Of a stretch of DNA of 14,463 bases, positions 1 to 7,196 are shown piece by piece (positions within the stretch are counted from its first letter, which is position 1; each line of letters starts with the position of its first letter). The position numbers and the translations under genes were made by a program. The stretch covers positions 1 to 14,463 of the forward strand of contig CAYXPB010000129.1 in the NCBI GenBank assembly GCA_964466645.1, in the 5' to 3' direction. The DNA is from Acetivibrio sp964466645. Lineage in GTDB: Bacteria; Bacillota; Clostridia; Acetivibrionales; Acetivibrionaceae. Under the pieces are notes generated by a model, which saw only the letters and a program-made list of their open reading frames with translations, had not been told where the DNA came from and did no database searches.

Positions 1-27
1 ATAAATATAGTAATGGGGGATATGTTA

Positions 28-1764
28 ATGAAGAAACTAATGCTTGGTAATGAGGCTGTCGCGAGAGGAGCTTTTGAGGCAGGCGTAACTGTTGCAGCTG
101 CTTATCCTGGGACACCAAGTACGGAAATAACAGAGAATATAGCAAAATATGACGAAATATACTCTGAATGGTCTCCAAATGAAAAGGTAGCCCTAGAAGT
201 GGCAGTAGGGGCATCTATAGCCGGCGCAAGAGCTATGTGCTCAATGAAGCATGTAGGACTTAATGTTGCGGCGGATCCTTTGTTTACTGCTTCTTATACT
301 GGGGTTAACGGAGGTCTTGTAATAATGGTTGCCGATGATCCGGGTATGCATAGTTCACAGAATGAACAGGATAGCAGATGTTATGCAAAAGGTGCTAAAG
401 TTCCTATGCTAGAACCTTCCGATAGTCAGGAATGTAAGGATTATGTGAAGAAGGCTTTTGAAGTGAGTGAAAAATATGATACACCTGTTCTTGTAAGGGT
501 ATCAACTAGAATCTCACACTCACAGAGCATAGTAGAGGTTTGTGACAGGAGTGAATTTAAGCTCAAAGATTATGTTAAGAATCCTGCAAAGTATGTAATG
601 ATGCCTGCAATGGCAAAGAAAAGACATGTTGATGTTGAAAATAGAATGGCAGATCTTAAAGAACTATCCAATACCGATGAATTTAACAAAATTGAATGGG
701 GCAACAAGGAAATAGGTGTTATAACCAGCGGTATTGCTTACCAGTACGCTCGTGAAGTTTTTGGAGATGTTTCTTATCTAAAGCTTGGTATGGTGCATCC
801 TCTACCAGACAAATTAATTAAGGAATTTGCAAGTCAAGTTAAAACGCTTTATATAATTGAAGAACTTGAGCCTTATATAGAAGATTTTGCAAAGACACTT
901 GGAATTAAAGCTATTGGAAAGGAAAAGCTTCCTGTCATAGGAGAGTACAGCGCAAACCTTATCAGTGAGAAAATATTCGATAAAAAAATTGAAACAAAGC
1001 CTGTTACCGATGAAGAAATACCGGTAAGACCTCCGGTTATGTGTCCGGGATGTCCTCACCGTGGAATGTTCTATGTATTGAAAAAGTTAAAACTTACAGT
1101 TAGCGGAGATATTGGTTGTTATACTCTTGGAGCTCTTCCGCCAACCCAGAGTATGGATACTTGCGTATGTATGGGAGCAAGTATTGGTGTCGCCCATGGA
1201 ATGGAAAAAGCAAGGGGAGAAGAATTTAGAAAGAAAACTGTTGCCATTTTAGGTGATTCTACATTTATCCACTCAGGTATAACAGGGTTGATCGATGTTG
1301 TTTACAATAAGGGCAATTCAACTGTTATTATACTTGATAACTCAATTACTGGTATGACAGGACATCAGCATAATCCTACAACAGGTTTTACAATTAAAGG
1401 TGAACCGGCAAAGCAGGTGGATCTTGAAAAACTTTGTAATGCAGTGGGTATAGATAGGGTAAGGATTGCAGATCCATTTAATATAAAAGAGTTTGAAAAG
1501 ATTGTGAAGGAAGAAACACAGGCAGATGAGCCCTCGGTTATTATATCACAAAGGCCGTGCGCATTGCTAAAAAGTGTTAAATTTGAAGGGCCTCTCAAAA
1601 TAAATATTGACAAATGTAAGAATTGTAAGATGTGTTTGTCGGTAGGATGTCCTGCAATTGTTGACAAAGGTGATCATGTAGAAGTTAATGAGGCTTTATG
1701 TGTGGGCTGTATGCTATGTACTAAAGTATGTAATTTTAATGCTTTTGAAAAGGCGGGTGAATAA
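28..1764 (+). CDS. iorA: Indolepyruvate ferredoxin oxidoreductase, alpha subunit
   Basis: Large subunit of the enzyme that oxidatively decarboxylates aryl pyruvates (indolepyruvate, phenylpyruvate, hydroxyphenylpyruvate) to aryl-acetyl-CoA, passing electrons to ferredoxin; it can also run in reverse. Cytoplasmic. From the chosen start the protein is 578 residues, normal for the family. Residues 1-170 are the N-terminal pyruvate-oxidoreductase-like domain (LMLGNEAVARGA, AAYPGTPSTE). Residues ~335-510 are the thiamine-diphosphate domain (MCPGCPHRG, GDIGCYTLG, then GDSTFIHSG and the DNSITGMTGHQ stretch). The C-terminus carries two [4Fe-4S] motifs: C530, C533, C536, C541 and C558, C561, C564, C568. 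I chose ATG 28 over ATG 13 because the GGGGGA at 15-20 is then a ribosome binding site 7 bases away; ATG 13 would overlap it. iorB follows after 3 bases. Family assignment is firm; the preferred substrate is inferred. Confidence 0.95.
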   Translation: MKKLMLGNEAVARGAFEAGVTVAAAYPGTPSTEITENIAKYDEIYSEWSPNEKVALEVAVGASIAGARAMCSMKHVGLNVAADPLFTASYTGVNGGLVIMVADDPGMHSSQNEQDSRCYAKGAKVPMLEPSDSQECKDYVKKAFEVSEKYDTPVLVRVSTRISHSQSIVEVCDRSEFKLKDYVKNPAKYVMMPAMAKKRHVDVENRMADLKELSNTDEFNKIEWGNKEIGVITSGIAYQYAREVFGDVSYLKLGMVHPLPDKLIKEFASQVKTLYIIEELEPYIEDFAKTLGIKAIGKEKLPVIGEYSANLISEKIFDKKIETKPVTDEEIPVRPPVMCPGCPHRGMFYVLKKLKLTVSGDIGCYTLGALPPTQSMDTCVCMGASIGVAHGMEKARGEEFRKKTVAILGDSTFIHSGITGLIDVVYNKGNSTVIILDNSITGMTGHQHNPTTGFTIKGEPAKQVDLEKLCNAVGIDRVRIADPFNIKEFEKIVKEETQADEPSVIISQRPCALLKSVKFEGPLKINIDKCKNCKMCLSVGCPAIVDKGDHVEVNEALCVGCMLCTKVCNFNAFEKAGE

Positions 1765-1767
1765 ATA

Positions 1768-2340
1768 ATGGATAAACTTAATATAATGATAGTTGGAGTA
1801 GGTGGACAGGGTACTCTTCTTGCGAGTAGAGTTTTAGGCAATGTTGCAATGAAATTGGATCATGACGTTAAGGTTTCAGAGGTTCATGGTATGGCCCAAC
1901 GTGGAGGAAGTGTAGTAACCTACGTAAAGATGGGTAAAAAGGTTTATTCTCCTATAATAGACAAGGGTGAAGCAGACATAATAATTTCCTTTGAAAAGTT
2001 GGAGGCTCTTCGATGGATAGATTATTTGAAGCAGGACGGAACTCTTATTTTAAATGCTCAGAGAATCGACCCTATGCCTGTAATAACAGGAAAGGCAAAG
2101 TATCCGGAGAGTATAGTGGAAAAAATAAAGAATAATTATAAGAATGTTGTTGCAATAGATGCCCTTGAAATTGCGAGGCAGTGTGGAAATACAAAGGCTG
2201 TAAATACTGTTTTGCTCGGACTTTTAGCTAAGTCAACATCTATTGACAAACAGATTTGGCTTGATTCATTAAAAGAAAATGTTCCTTCAAAAGCTATAGA
2301 GGTCAATCTTAAAGCTTTTGAAACAGGTTATAAAAAATAA
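1768..2340 (+). CDS. iorB: Indolepyruvate ferredoxin oxidoreductase, beta subunit
   Basis: Small (gamma-type) subunit of the aryl-pyruvate:ferredoxin oxidoreductase, 190 residues, the usual length. It belongs to the pyruvate/ketoisovalerate oxidoreductase catalytic-domain family: the N-terminus has the nucleotide-type loop VGVGGQGTLLASRVLG (residues ~9-24), followed by the family signature EVHGMAQRGGSV (~38-49). It starts 3 bases after the iorA stop, and its ribosome binding site (GGCGGGTG) lies inside the end of iorA, so the two subunits are almost certainly translationally linked and made in equal amounts. No cysteine cluster is present, as expected, since the iron-sulfur centres are in IorA. 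Confidence 0.95.
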   Translation: MDKLNIMIVGVGGQGTLLASRVLGNVAMKLDHDVKVSEVHGMAQRGGSVVTYVKMGKKVYSPIIDKGEADIIISFEKLEALRWIDYLKQDGTLILNAQRIDPMPVITGKAKYPESIVEKIKNNYKNVVAIDALEIARQCGNTKAVNTVLLGLLAKSTSIDKQIWLDSLKENVPSKAIEVNLKAFETGYKK

Positions 2341-2358
2341 ACAGGGGGGTAGAGATTT

Positions 2359-3663
2359 ATGCAGTATTGGAATCCTACATTTGAATGTATGTCAAGGGAA
2401 GAAATGGCGAGAGTCCAATCCGAAAGGCTGATCAATACAGTAAAGAGAATATACCATAATGTGCCTTTCTATAGGGAAAAGATGCAGGAAAAAGGATTGG
2501 AACCTGGAGATATAAAATCTGTGGAAGACCTTAAAAAGTTGCCTTTCACATATAAACAAGATTTAAGAGACAATTACCCATATGGATTGTTTGCCGCACC
2601 TTTAAGTGAAATTGTAAGGATACATGCTTCGTCTGGAACTACAGGTAAACAAACGGTTGTAGGATATACAAGAAAGGATCTTGACACATGGGCTGAAGTT
2701 ATGGCTAGAACTTTTACTTGTGCCGGAGCAACTAAAGAATCTATCATTCAGATTGCTTATGGTTATGGGCTCTTTACAGGAGGCCTAGGTGCGCACTATG
2801 GGGCTGAAAGGGTTGGAGCATCGGTTATTCCTATATCCGGTGGTAATACGAAGAGACAATTACAACTGATGAAGGATTTTGGTACCACTATTCTTGCCTG
2901 TACTCCTTCCTATGCTCTTTTCATGGCTGAAGAAATGGAAGAGATGGGATTAAAGAAGGAAGAATTAAAGCTAAAAGTCGGTGTGTTTGGTGCAGAACCA
3001 TGGACCGAGAATATGAGAAAAGAGATTCAGGATAGACTTGGAATTCTGGCGATAGATATATATGGGCTTAGTGAAATTATTGGCCCGGGGGTTGCTACTG
3101 AATGCCAATTAAGATGTGGTATGCATATTGCAGAGGATCATTTTATTCCAGAGATAATTGATCCTGTGACAGAAGAAGTACTTCCTTTAGGCTCAAAGGG
3201 TGAACTTGTATTTACTACTGTGACAAAAGAAGGACTGCCGCTTATCAGATACAGAACAAGGGATATATCAAACCTGAATTATGAAAAGTGCGAATGTGGA
3301 AGAACTGCTGTCAGAATGTCAAAAGTTTCGGGAAGAACAGACGATATGCTTATTATAAGAGGTGTAAATGTATTCCCATCACAGATTGAAAGTGTACTTC
3401 TTGAGATAGCTGAAGTTGCACCGTATTATCTGCTTATTATAGATAGGGTAGAGAATCTTGATTTACTCGAAGTTTGGGTGGAAATGAATCAAAATATGTT
3501 TTCTGATGAAGTCAAAAAAATAGAAGAAGTTGAACGCAAAATCAGAAAAGAGTTGGATAGTGCTATAGGTATCAATGCAAAAGTAAAACTTGTCGAACCG
3601 AAGTCTATTGAAAGAAGTGAAGGAAAGGCAAAACGTGTTATAGATAAGCGTATTCTCAAATAA
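2359..3663 (+). CDS. paaK: Phenylacetate-CoA ligase family (AMP-forming)
   Basis: Adenylate-forming ligase that joins an aryl acetate (phenylacetate, indoleacetate) to CoA using ATP, giving AMP and pyrophosphate. Its 434 residues match the PaaK family. Visible motifs: phosphate-binding loop SSGTTGKQTV (91-100), adenylate motif YGLSEIIGPG (235-244), the YRTRD segment (298-302) and the C-terminal lysine motif EGKAKRV (421-427). C249 and C253 (ECQLRCG) plus C311 and C313 (CECG) could form a metal site; this is inference. The ribosome binding site GGGGGGT (2343-2349) is 9 bases from ATG. It sits 18 bases after iorB. Next to IorAB it would either activate aryl acetates for reductive carboxylation to aryl pyruvates, and so to aromatic amino acids, or run towards the free acid during amino acid fermentation. 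Direction cannot be read from the sequence. Confidence 0.92.
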   Translation: MQYWNPTFECMSREEMARVQSERLINTVKRIYHNVPFYREKMQEKGLEPGDIKSVEDLKKLPFTYKQDLRDNYPYGLFAAPLSEIVRIHASSGTTGKQTVVGYTRKDLDTWAEVMARTFTCAGATKESIIQIAYGYGLFTGGLGAHYGAERVGASVIPISGGNTKRQLQLMKDFGTTILACTPSYALFMAEEMEEMGLKKEELKLKVGVFGAEPWTENMRKEIQDRLGILAIDIYGLSEIIGPGVATECQLRCGMHIAEDHFIPEIIDPVTEEVLPLGSKGELVFTTVTKEGLPLIRYRTRDISNLNYEKCECGRTAVRMSKVSGRTDDMLIIRGVNVFPSQIESVLLEIAEVAPYYLLIIDRVENLDLLEVWVEMNQNMFSDEVKKIEEVERKIRKELDSAIGINAKVKLVEPKSIERSEGKAKRVIDKRILK

Positions 3664-3716
3664 GCTTTTGCTAGTATTTATTTAGAACAATTAAAAATAA
3701 TAAGGAGGGTATGGTA

Positions 3717-4148
3717 ATGCTTATTAAACAAATATCTGTATTCCTTGAAAATAAATCGGGCAGATTAGCTGAAGTAACTAAGATTTTATGGCAGAACAAT
3801 ATTGATATCAGTGCATTGTCAATAGCCGATACTACTGACTTCGGAATATTAAGGCTTATTGTAAGTAATCCTGATATAGCAGAAAGAGTGCTAAAGGATA
3901 ATGAGTTTACTGTAAGTTCAACAAACGTTATAGCTATTGGAGTTGAAGATAAGCCTGGAGGTCTATATAAAGCTTTAGGTGTATTGGAAAAGGGCGAGAT
4001 TGGTATAGAGTACATGTATGCTTTTGTAGGCAAAACTTCTGATCAAGCTATGGTTATAATAAGAGTTGATGATTCGGATAAGGCAATAGACATTCTGGCA
4101 AAGAACGGAATTAAGGTCTTGTCTTCCGATAGCGTGTATAAATTATAG
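3717..4148 (+). CDS. Tandem ACT-domain protein, probable amino-acid sensor
   Basis: Small protein of 143 residues made of two ACT domains and nothing else. ACT repeat 1 (~1-65) contains FLENKSGRLAEVTKILWQNNIDI; repeat 2 (~70-143) contains the matching VEDKPGGLYKAL. Both show the beta-alpha-beta start with an acidic/Lys/Gly loop that in this family binds amino acids between paired domains. I chose ATG 3717 rather than ATG 3711: the strong site AAGGAGGG (3702-3709) is 7 bases from 3717 but only 1 base from 3711. It lies 53 bases after the CoA ligase and 35 before rarA. Stand-alone ACT proteins beside iorAB and paaK suggest a role in sensing aromatic amino acids for this pathway; ligand and partner are inferred. 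Confidence 0.85.
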   Translation: MLIKQISVFLENKSGRLAEVTKILWQNNIDISALSIADTTDFGILRLIVSNPDIAERVLKDNEFTVSSTNVIAIGVEDKPGGLYKALGVLEKGEIGIEYMYAFVGKTSDQAMVIIRVDDSDKAIDILAKNGIKVLSSDSVYKL

Positions 4149-4183
4149 GCTTTTAGTAAGGTTTTGGGGGTAGGGATTGTCTT

Positions 4184-5476
4184 ATGGAAATTAAAAAAGA
4201 GCCTTTGGCTTATAGAATGCGACCGAAATCTCTAGAGGAGTTCTTTGGGCAAGAGGATATAGTCGGGAACGGTAAACTTTTGTATAGAATGATAAAAGCC
4301 GACAGAATAACATCTGTTATATTATATGGTCCTCCGGGTACTGGAAAAACCTCTCTAGCGAGAATTATTGCAAATACTACACGGGCAAATTTTGAAAAGT
4401 TGAATGCCGTAACTGCTGGAGTAGCAGATATCAAAAGAATTGTAGCGGATACTCAAAATCAGATTCTTAACCCAAACCAAAAGACTGTCCTTTTTGTTGA
4501 TGAAATACATAGGTTTAATAAAGCCCAACAAGATGCATTGTTGCCCTACGTAGAAGATGGCACGATAATCTTGGTGGGAGCCACAACGGAGAACCCATAT
4601 TTTGAAGTTAACAAGGCTCTTATTTCAAGATCTTCCGTATTTATGTTAAAGCCCTTAGGTAGTGAGTCTATTGTTTCGATAGTAAAAAGTGCTCTTGAAA
4701 ATAAAGAAAGAGGACTTGGTAACTACGATATAGATATGGAGGATGATGCTCTAAAGTTTATAGCAGAGTTTTGCAATGGTGACGCAAGAATAGCTTTAAA
4801 TGCAATTGAGCTTGCAGTTTTGACTTCAACAATGGATAAAGACGGAAAGATATTTATTAATACACGAACATTGGAAGAATGTATGCAAAAGAGGGTTTTA
4901 AAGTTTGATAAAACCGGGGAGGGTCACTATGACAATATAAGTGCCTTCATTAAGTCGATGAGGGGTAGTGACCCTGATGCTGCAGTTTTTTATCTTGCTA
5001 GGGCACTATATGCAGGGGAAGATCCAATGTTTTTAGCAAGAAGGATAATGATATGTGCTTCTGAAGATGTCGGTACAGCAAATCCTGCAGCAATTCAAGT
5101 GGCAGTTGCTGCGTCACAGTCAATACACATGGTGGGAATGCCTGAGGCCCGTATAATTCTAGCCCATGCTGCAATAACAGTTGCAACAAGTCCAAAGTCA
5201 AATTCATGTTACATGGCTATAAATAAAGCAATTAGCGATGTAGAGAAAAAGAATACCGGTGAAGTGCCAATGCATCTTAGAAATGCAGTAACTTCCGGAA
5301 TGGGTAATTTAGGTTATGGCAAAGGGTATAAATATGCCCATGATTTCCCCGGTAATATTGTAGAACAGGAATATCTGCCAGACGAAATGAAGGGTACTAT
5401 ATATTATAGTCCTACACAAAACGGTTATGAGGCAAAGATAAAAGAGTGGCTTGAAAAGAGAAGAAACAGTAAATAG
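4184..5476 (+). CDS. rarA: Replication-associated recombination protein A (AAA+ ATPase)
   Basis: RarA (MgsA/YrvN; Mgs1/WRNIP1 family) is a cytoplasmic AAA+ ATPase acting at stalled replication forks. At 430 residues it is full length. Seen in order: Walker A GPPGTGKT (49-56), Walker B LFVDEIHRF with D106-E107, sensor 1 GATTENP (132-138), arginine-bearing SRSSVF, sensor 2 GDAR (~203-206), then the family-specific C-terminal helical region (FIKSMRGSDPDAAVFYLARAL and ARRIMICASEDVGTANP) that mediates tetramer formation. The ribosome binding site is the GGGGGTAGGG stretch at about 4165-4174 before ATG. It is co-directional with the aryl-acetate genes but functionally unrelated to them; transcription probably ends at the hairpin 20 bases downstream. 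Confidence 0.95.
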   Translation: MEIKKEPLAYRMRPKSLEEFFGQEDIVGNGKLLYRMIKADRITSVILYGPPGTGKTSLARIIANTTRANFEKLNAVTAGVADIKRIVADTQNQILNPNQKTVLFVDEIHRFNKAQQDALLPYVEDGTIILVGATTENPYFEVNKALISRSSVFMLKPLGSESIVSIVKSALENKERGLGNYDIDMEDDALKFIAEFCNGDARIALNAIELAVLTSTMDKDGKIFINTRTLEECMQKRVLKFDKTGEGHYDNISAFIKSMRGSDPDAAVFYLARALYAGEDPMFLARRIMICASEDVGTANPAAIQVAVAASQSIHMVGMPEARIILAHAAITVATSPKSNSCYMAINKAISDVEKKNTGEVPMHLRNAVTSGMGNLGYGKGYKYAHDFPGNIVEQEYLPDEMKGTIYYSPTQNGYEAKIKEWLEKRRNSK

Positions 5477-5496
5477 AAGTGAAAGATGTGCAACAA

Positions 5497-5525
5497 AAAA
5501 GCTAAGGAATAGATCCTTGGCTTTT
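5497..5525. terminator. Two-way hairpin terminator between rarA and the convergent 95-residue gene
   Basis: Left arm AAAAGCTAAGGA (5497-5508) pairs with 5514-5525 over 12 bp with one G-T wobble and a 5-base loop. Read on the - strand it is followed by a run of six T, so it is the better terminator for the - strand gene ending at 5538. On the + strand the T run is only TTTT, inside the stem. It lies 20 bases after the rarA stop. Confidence 0.75.
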
Positions 5526-5537
5526 GGCTATTATAAG

Positions 5538-5825
5538 CTAGTTAATTATTTCTATTTTATTATCATTAGCAAATTTAACAACTTCCCTTTTGTACTGGTC
5601 AAAAAGTTCCCAGTCCATAACTTTTGTAAGTAAAATAGATGAATCGTTTTTAAGGACTATTTCTATTTTTTCGGAAGTTTTTTTTGAAAATAGTTTCTTT
5701 TCAGTGAAATAACCAAGCTTAACTTTCATTATGTCATTATAACTTAGAATATAGTGCTTGCCATGTTTATCAATAACAGTCAGCGAGGTCCAATCCCTAT
5801 TACAGGATACAAGCCGAGTTTTCAT
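5538..5825 (-). CDS. Small conserved-looking protein of unknown function, 95 residues
   Basis: I do not recognise a named family. The 95-residue protein has no signal peptide, membrane segment or cysteine motif. It alternates short beta-strand-like stretches (SLTVID, KHYILS, KIEIVL, SILLTK) and ends in an amphipathic helix (FDQYKREVVKFANDN). This beta-strands-then-helix plan resembles a small PH-like fold, but that is a guess from pattern only. Evidence that it is real: a site AAAGGAAG on the - strand (5834-5841) lies 8 bases from its ATG, an extended -10 promoter candidate lies upstream at 5953-5961, and a hairpin terminator with a T run follows its stop. It is a single-gene unit convergent with rarA. 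Confidence 0.7.
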   Translation of the reverse strand: MKTRLVSCNRDWTSLTVIDKHGKHYILSYNDIMKVKLGYFTEKKLFSKKTSEKIEIVLKNDSSILLTKVMDWELFDQYKREVVKFANDNKIEIIN

Positions 5826-5880
5826 TTAAACCACTTCCTTTCCCGAATAAAAAACAAAATAAATAAAAAATAAGTAATAA

Positions 5881-5894
5881 TATATATATATATA
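5881..5894. repeat. (TA)7 dinucleotide tract
   Basis: Seven uninterrupted TA units inside a stretch almost free of G and C. It may be a simple slippage-prone tract or an easily melted or curved segment upstream of the - strand gene; it lies in that gene's presumed leader. Confidence 0.8.
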
Positions 5895-5935
5895 AGTTAT
5901 GTATATTAAAAAATGTTGGAATTAAATGTATGATA

Positions 5936-5966
5936 AAATATGATATAAAATAATTATATCATATTT
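5936..5966. repeat. Perfect 13-bp inverted repeat, possible operator
   Basis: Arms AAATATGATATAA (5936-5948) and TTATATCATATTT (5954-5966) are exact reverse complements separated by AATAA. The right arm contains, on the - strand, the extended -10 sequence TGATATAAT; the left arm contains a similar TGATATAAA on the + strand. A protein bound to this dyad would cover the promoter of the 95-residue gene. It does not fit the 7-1-7 layout of Fur or PerR boxes. No T run follows, so it is unlikely to be a terminator. Confidence 0.7.
5953..5961 (-). promoter_or_regulatory. Candidate extended -10 promoter for the 95-residue gene
   Basis: On the - strand the bases read TGATATAAT, a perfect TGn extension plus TATAAT. 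A weak -35 (TTTGAA, plus-strand 5975-5980) lies 16 bases upstream. Transcription would start near 5946, leaving a leader of about 120 bases before the ATG at 5825. Confidence 0.5.
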
Positions 5967-5985
5967 GTAAAAGATTCAAAGTGGC

Positions 5986-6025
5986 TTATTGTACTTTTAA
6001 AAAAATCATTGCACTTTTTAAGCAA
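5986..6025. repeat. 20-bp imperfect tandem repeat
   Basis: Two adjacent 20-base units (5986-6005 and 6006-6025) share 15 of 20 positions, with the common core ATTG[TC]ACTTTT. Spacing is 20 bases, nearly two helical turns, so the two copies would face the same side of DNA. It could be a pair of regulator sites upstream of the phosphoribosyltransferase-like gene; no known regulator is recognised. Confidence 0.55.
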
Positions 6026-6028
6026 ACT

Positions 6029-6053
6029 AGTATATTATTAATAGTAATATACT
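6029..6053. repeat. 9-bp inverted repeat
   Basis: Arms AGTATATTA (6029-6037) and TAATATACT (6045-6053) are exact reverse complements around a 7-base centre. They begin three bases after the tandem repeat. TATATT at 6031-6036 could serve as a -10 with TTGCAC (6009-6014) 16 bases upstream, although that -35 is poor. Confidence 0.55.
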
Positions 6054-6179
6054 GCTACTATACTTTTATTATAGCATATTAATATACAAATAAATAGCTT
6101 TATTGTAATTATTACTATTCTTTTACTTTAGGAAAGCTTTTTGGAATAATAAATCAAGAGAAAATGGAGGAAGTTTTTT

Positions 6180-7040
6180 ATGCAAATAAATTCAGATAAT
6201 CTTATCAAGTGCCTTTTTGAAACTGATGCAGTAAGGGTTTGTCCTCAAAACAAACCGTTTTGGTATACTTCGGGTACCATTGGTCCTTTTTATATAAATA
6301 CGCATTTCCTTTACGGAAATGAAGAAAAGGCAAACAAGCTTTTAAAGCTTATTGATGTTGAGAAAGGGAATGTTTTTAGTTGCCCTGATAAGGTTCTTGA
6401 GGAGACTTTAAACAATTATGAAATAGATAAGATATATAGATCATTAATTGACCAAATGGCAGACTTCATTAAGCAAAACGTTAATATCGAAGAGGTAGAC
6501 TATATATCAGGAGGAGAAAGAAGAGACTGGTTCTTTTCTCTAATAATAGCAAAGCTACTAGACAAGCCTCATATAACAATATATAAGGATATGACTTCTG
6601 TTGTTTCTCAAAATGGAAAAGTTGAGGAAGTTAATACTCTTAATAGAAAGAATGTTCTTCATATAGCTGATCTTATAACCGAAGCTTCAAGTTATGAAAG
6701 AGCTTGGATTCCCGCTATTTCAAACAAAGGTGGAAGTATTAAATGGAGTGTTGTGGTTGTTGACAGAAAGCAGGGGGGCGAGAAGGTCCTAAATAACTTA
6801 AGTGTCAAGTCATTTGCAATGGTAGGTGTTGATTCAAATCTATTTGCTAAAGCATTAAGCATGAACATGATTAATAAAGAGCAATTCGATATGATTGAAG
6901 ATTACATAAGAAACCCTAAAGAGTCAATGGCAAGTTTTTTAAAACAAAACCCTCAGTTTCTTGAAGAGGCACTAAATTCTGATGACAAGACTAGAGAAAG
7001 AGCAAAACTTATGCTAGATAAGAATATTTATGAGTTGTAA
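6180..7040 (+). CDS. Orotate phosphoribosyltransferase-like protein, divergent, possibly non-catalytic
   Basis: A 286-residue type I phosphoribosyltransferase-fold protein nearest in layout to orotate phosphoribosyltransferase (normally ~190-220 residues). The N-terminal signature FWYTSGTIGPFYIN (27-40) matches the enzyme's F-x-x-x-SG-x-x-S-P-x-Y segment, and DYISGGERRDWFFSLIIAK plus DKPHITIYK (107-136) matches the central strand-helix-strand. However, the PRPP loop, normally an acidic pair followed by ITTGGS, reads HIADLITEASS (161-171), and the catalytic RKxxKxHG loop is reduced to YKDMTSVVSQNG. The strand VVVVDRKQGGEKVL (191-204) is retained. Extra segments are an insertion near 50-85 and a helical tail (~220-286). 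RBS GGAGGAA (6166-6172) is 7 bases from ATG. No pyrimidine genes are adjacent. Family is supported; enzyme activity is doubtful. Confidence 0.8.
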   Translation: MQINSDNLIKCLFETDAVRVCPQNKPFWYTSGTIGPFYINTHFLYGNEEKANKLLKLIDVEKGNVFSCPDKVLEETLNNYEIDKIYRSLIDQMADFIKQNVNIEEVDYISGGERRDWFFSLIIAKLLDKPHITIYKDMTSVVSQNGKVEEVNTLNRKNVLHIADLITEASSYERAWIPAISNKGGSIKWSVVVVDRKQGGEKVLNNLSVKSFAMVGVDSNLFAKALSMNMINKEQFDMIEDYIRNPKESMASFLKQNPQFLEEALNSDDKTRERAKLMLDKNIYEL

Positions 7041-7077
7041 AATATAAATCTGTATTTATAGCATTATTTTGTTGCGC

Positions 7078-7102
7078 CAAAAAAATGTAAAACATTTTTT
7101 TG
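7078..7102. terminator. A/T-rich hairpin after the phosphoribosyltransferase-like gene
   Basis: CAAAAAAATG (7078-7087) and CATTTTTTTG (7093-7102) form a perfect 10-bp stem with a 5-base loop, 37 bases after the stop codon. The stem is weak, with T residues inside the arm rather than after it, so it may be a minor terminator or an mRNA 3' end stabiliser. Confidence 0.4.
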
Positions 7103-7142
7103 AAATGACAATTGACCAGTTGTTTTGTTAGATCACCTTATA

Positions 7143-7187
7143 AAAAAAACGACCTCCATAAAAGAATTTTATTGGAGGTCGTTTTTT
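7143..7187. terminator. Strong two-way terminator between convergent genes
   Basis: ACGACCTCCA (7149-7158) pairs perfectly with TGGAGGTCGT (7173-7182). The stem extends inward through AAAA/TTTT and outward through six A-T pairs, so each strand ends in a T run. It serves both the + strand phosphoribosyltransferase-like gene and the - strand protease gene, which ends at 7197. Confidence 0.92.
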
Positions 7188-7196
7188 AAAACTTAA

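Larger units (their letters stand above)
5826..6179. other. AT-rich divergent intergenic region
   Basis: A 354-base spacer between the - strand 95-residue gene and the + strand phosphoribosyltransferase-like gene. It has no credible reading frame. It holds a (TA)7 tract, a perfect 13-bp inverted repeat, a 20-bp imperfect tandem repeat and a 9-bp inverted repeat, listed separately. It must contain promoters in both directions; only the - strand one is reasonably clear. Confidence 0.7.

Noticed and set aside
814..1667. Antisense frames inside iorA
   Set aside because: The + strand protein is well conserved throughout, and the antisense frames have no ribosome binding sites or recognisable domains.
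5451..5633. A + strand reading frame of 60 codons after rarA
   Set aside because: It overlaps the rarA end, runs through the hairpin terminator and lies antisense to the better-supported 95-residue gene; it has no ribosome binding site.
7112..7143. A + strand promoter TTGACC ... TTATAA
   Set aside because: The spacing is 20 bases and it would fire straight into the strong terminator at 7143-7187 with no gene behind it.
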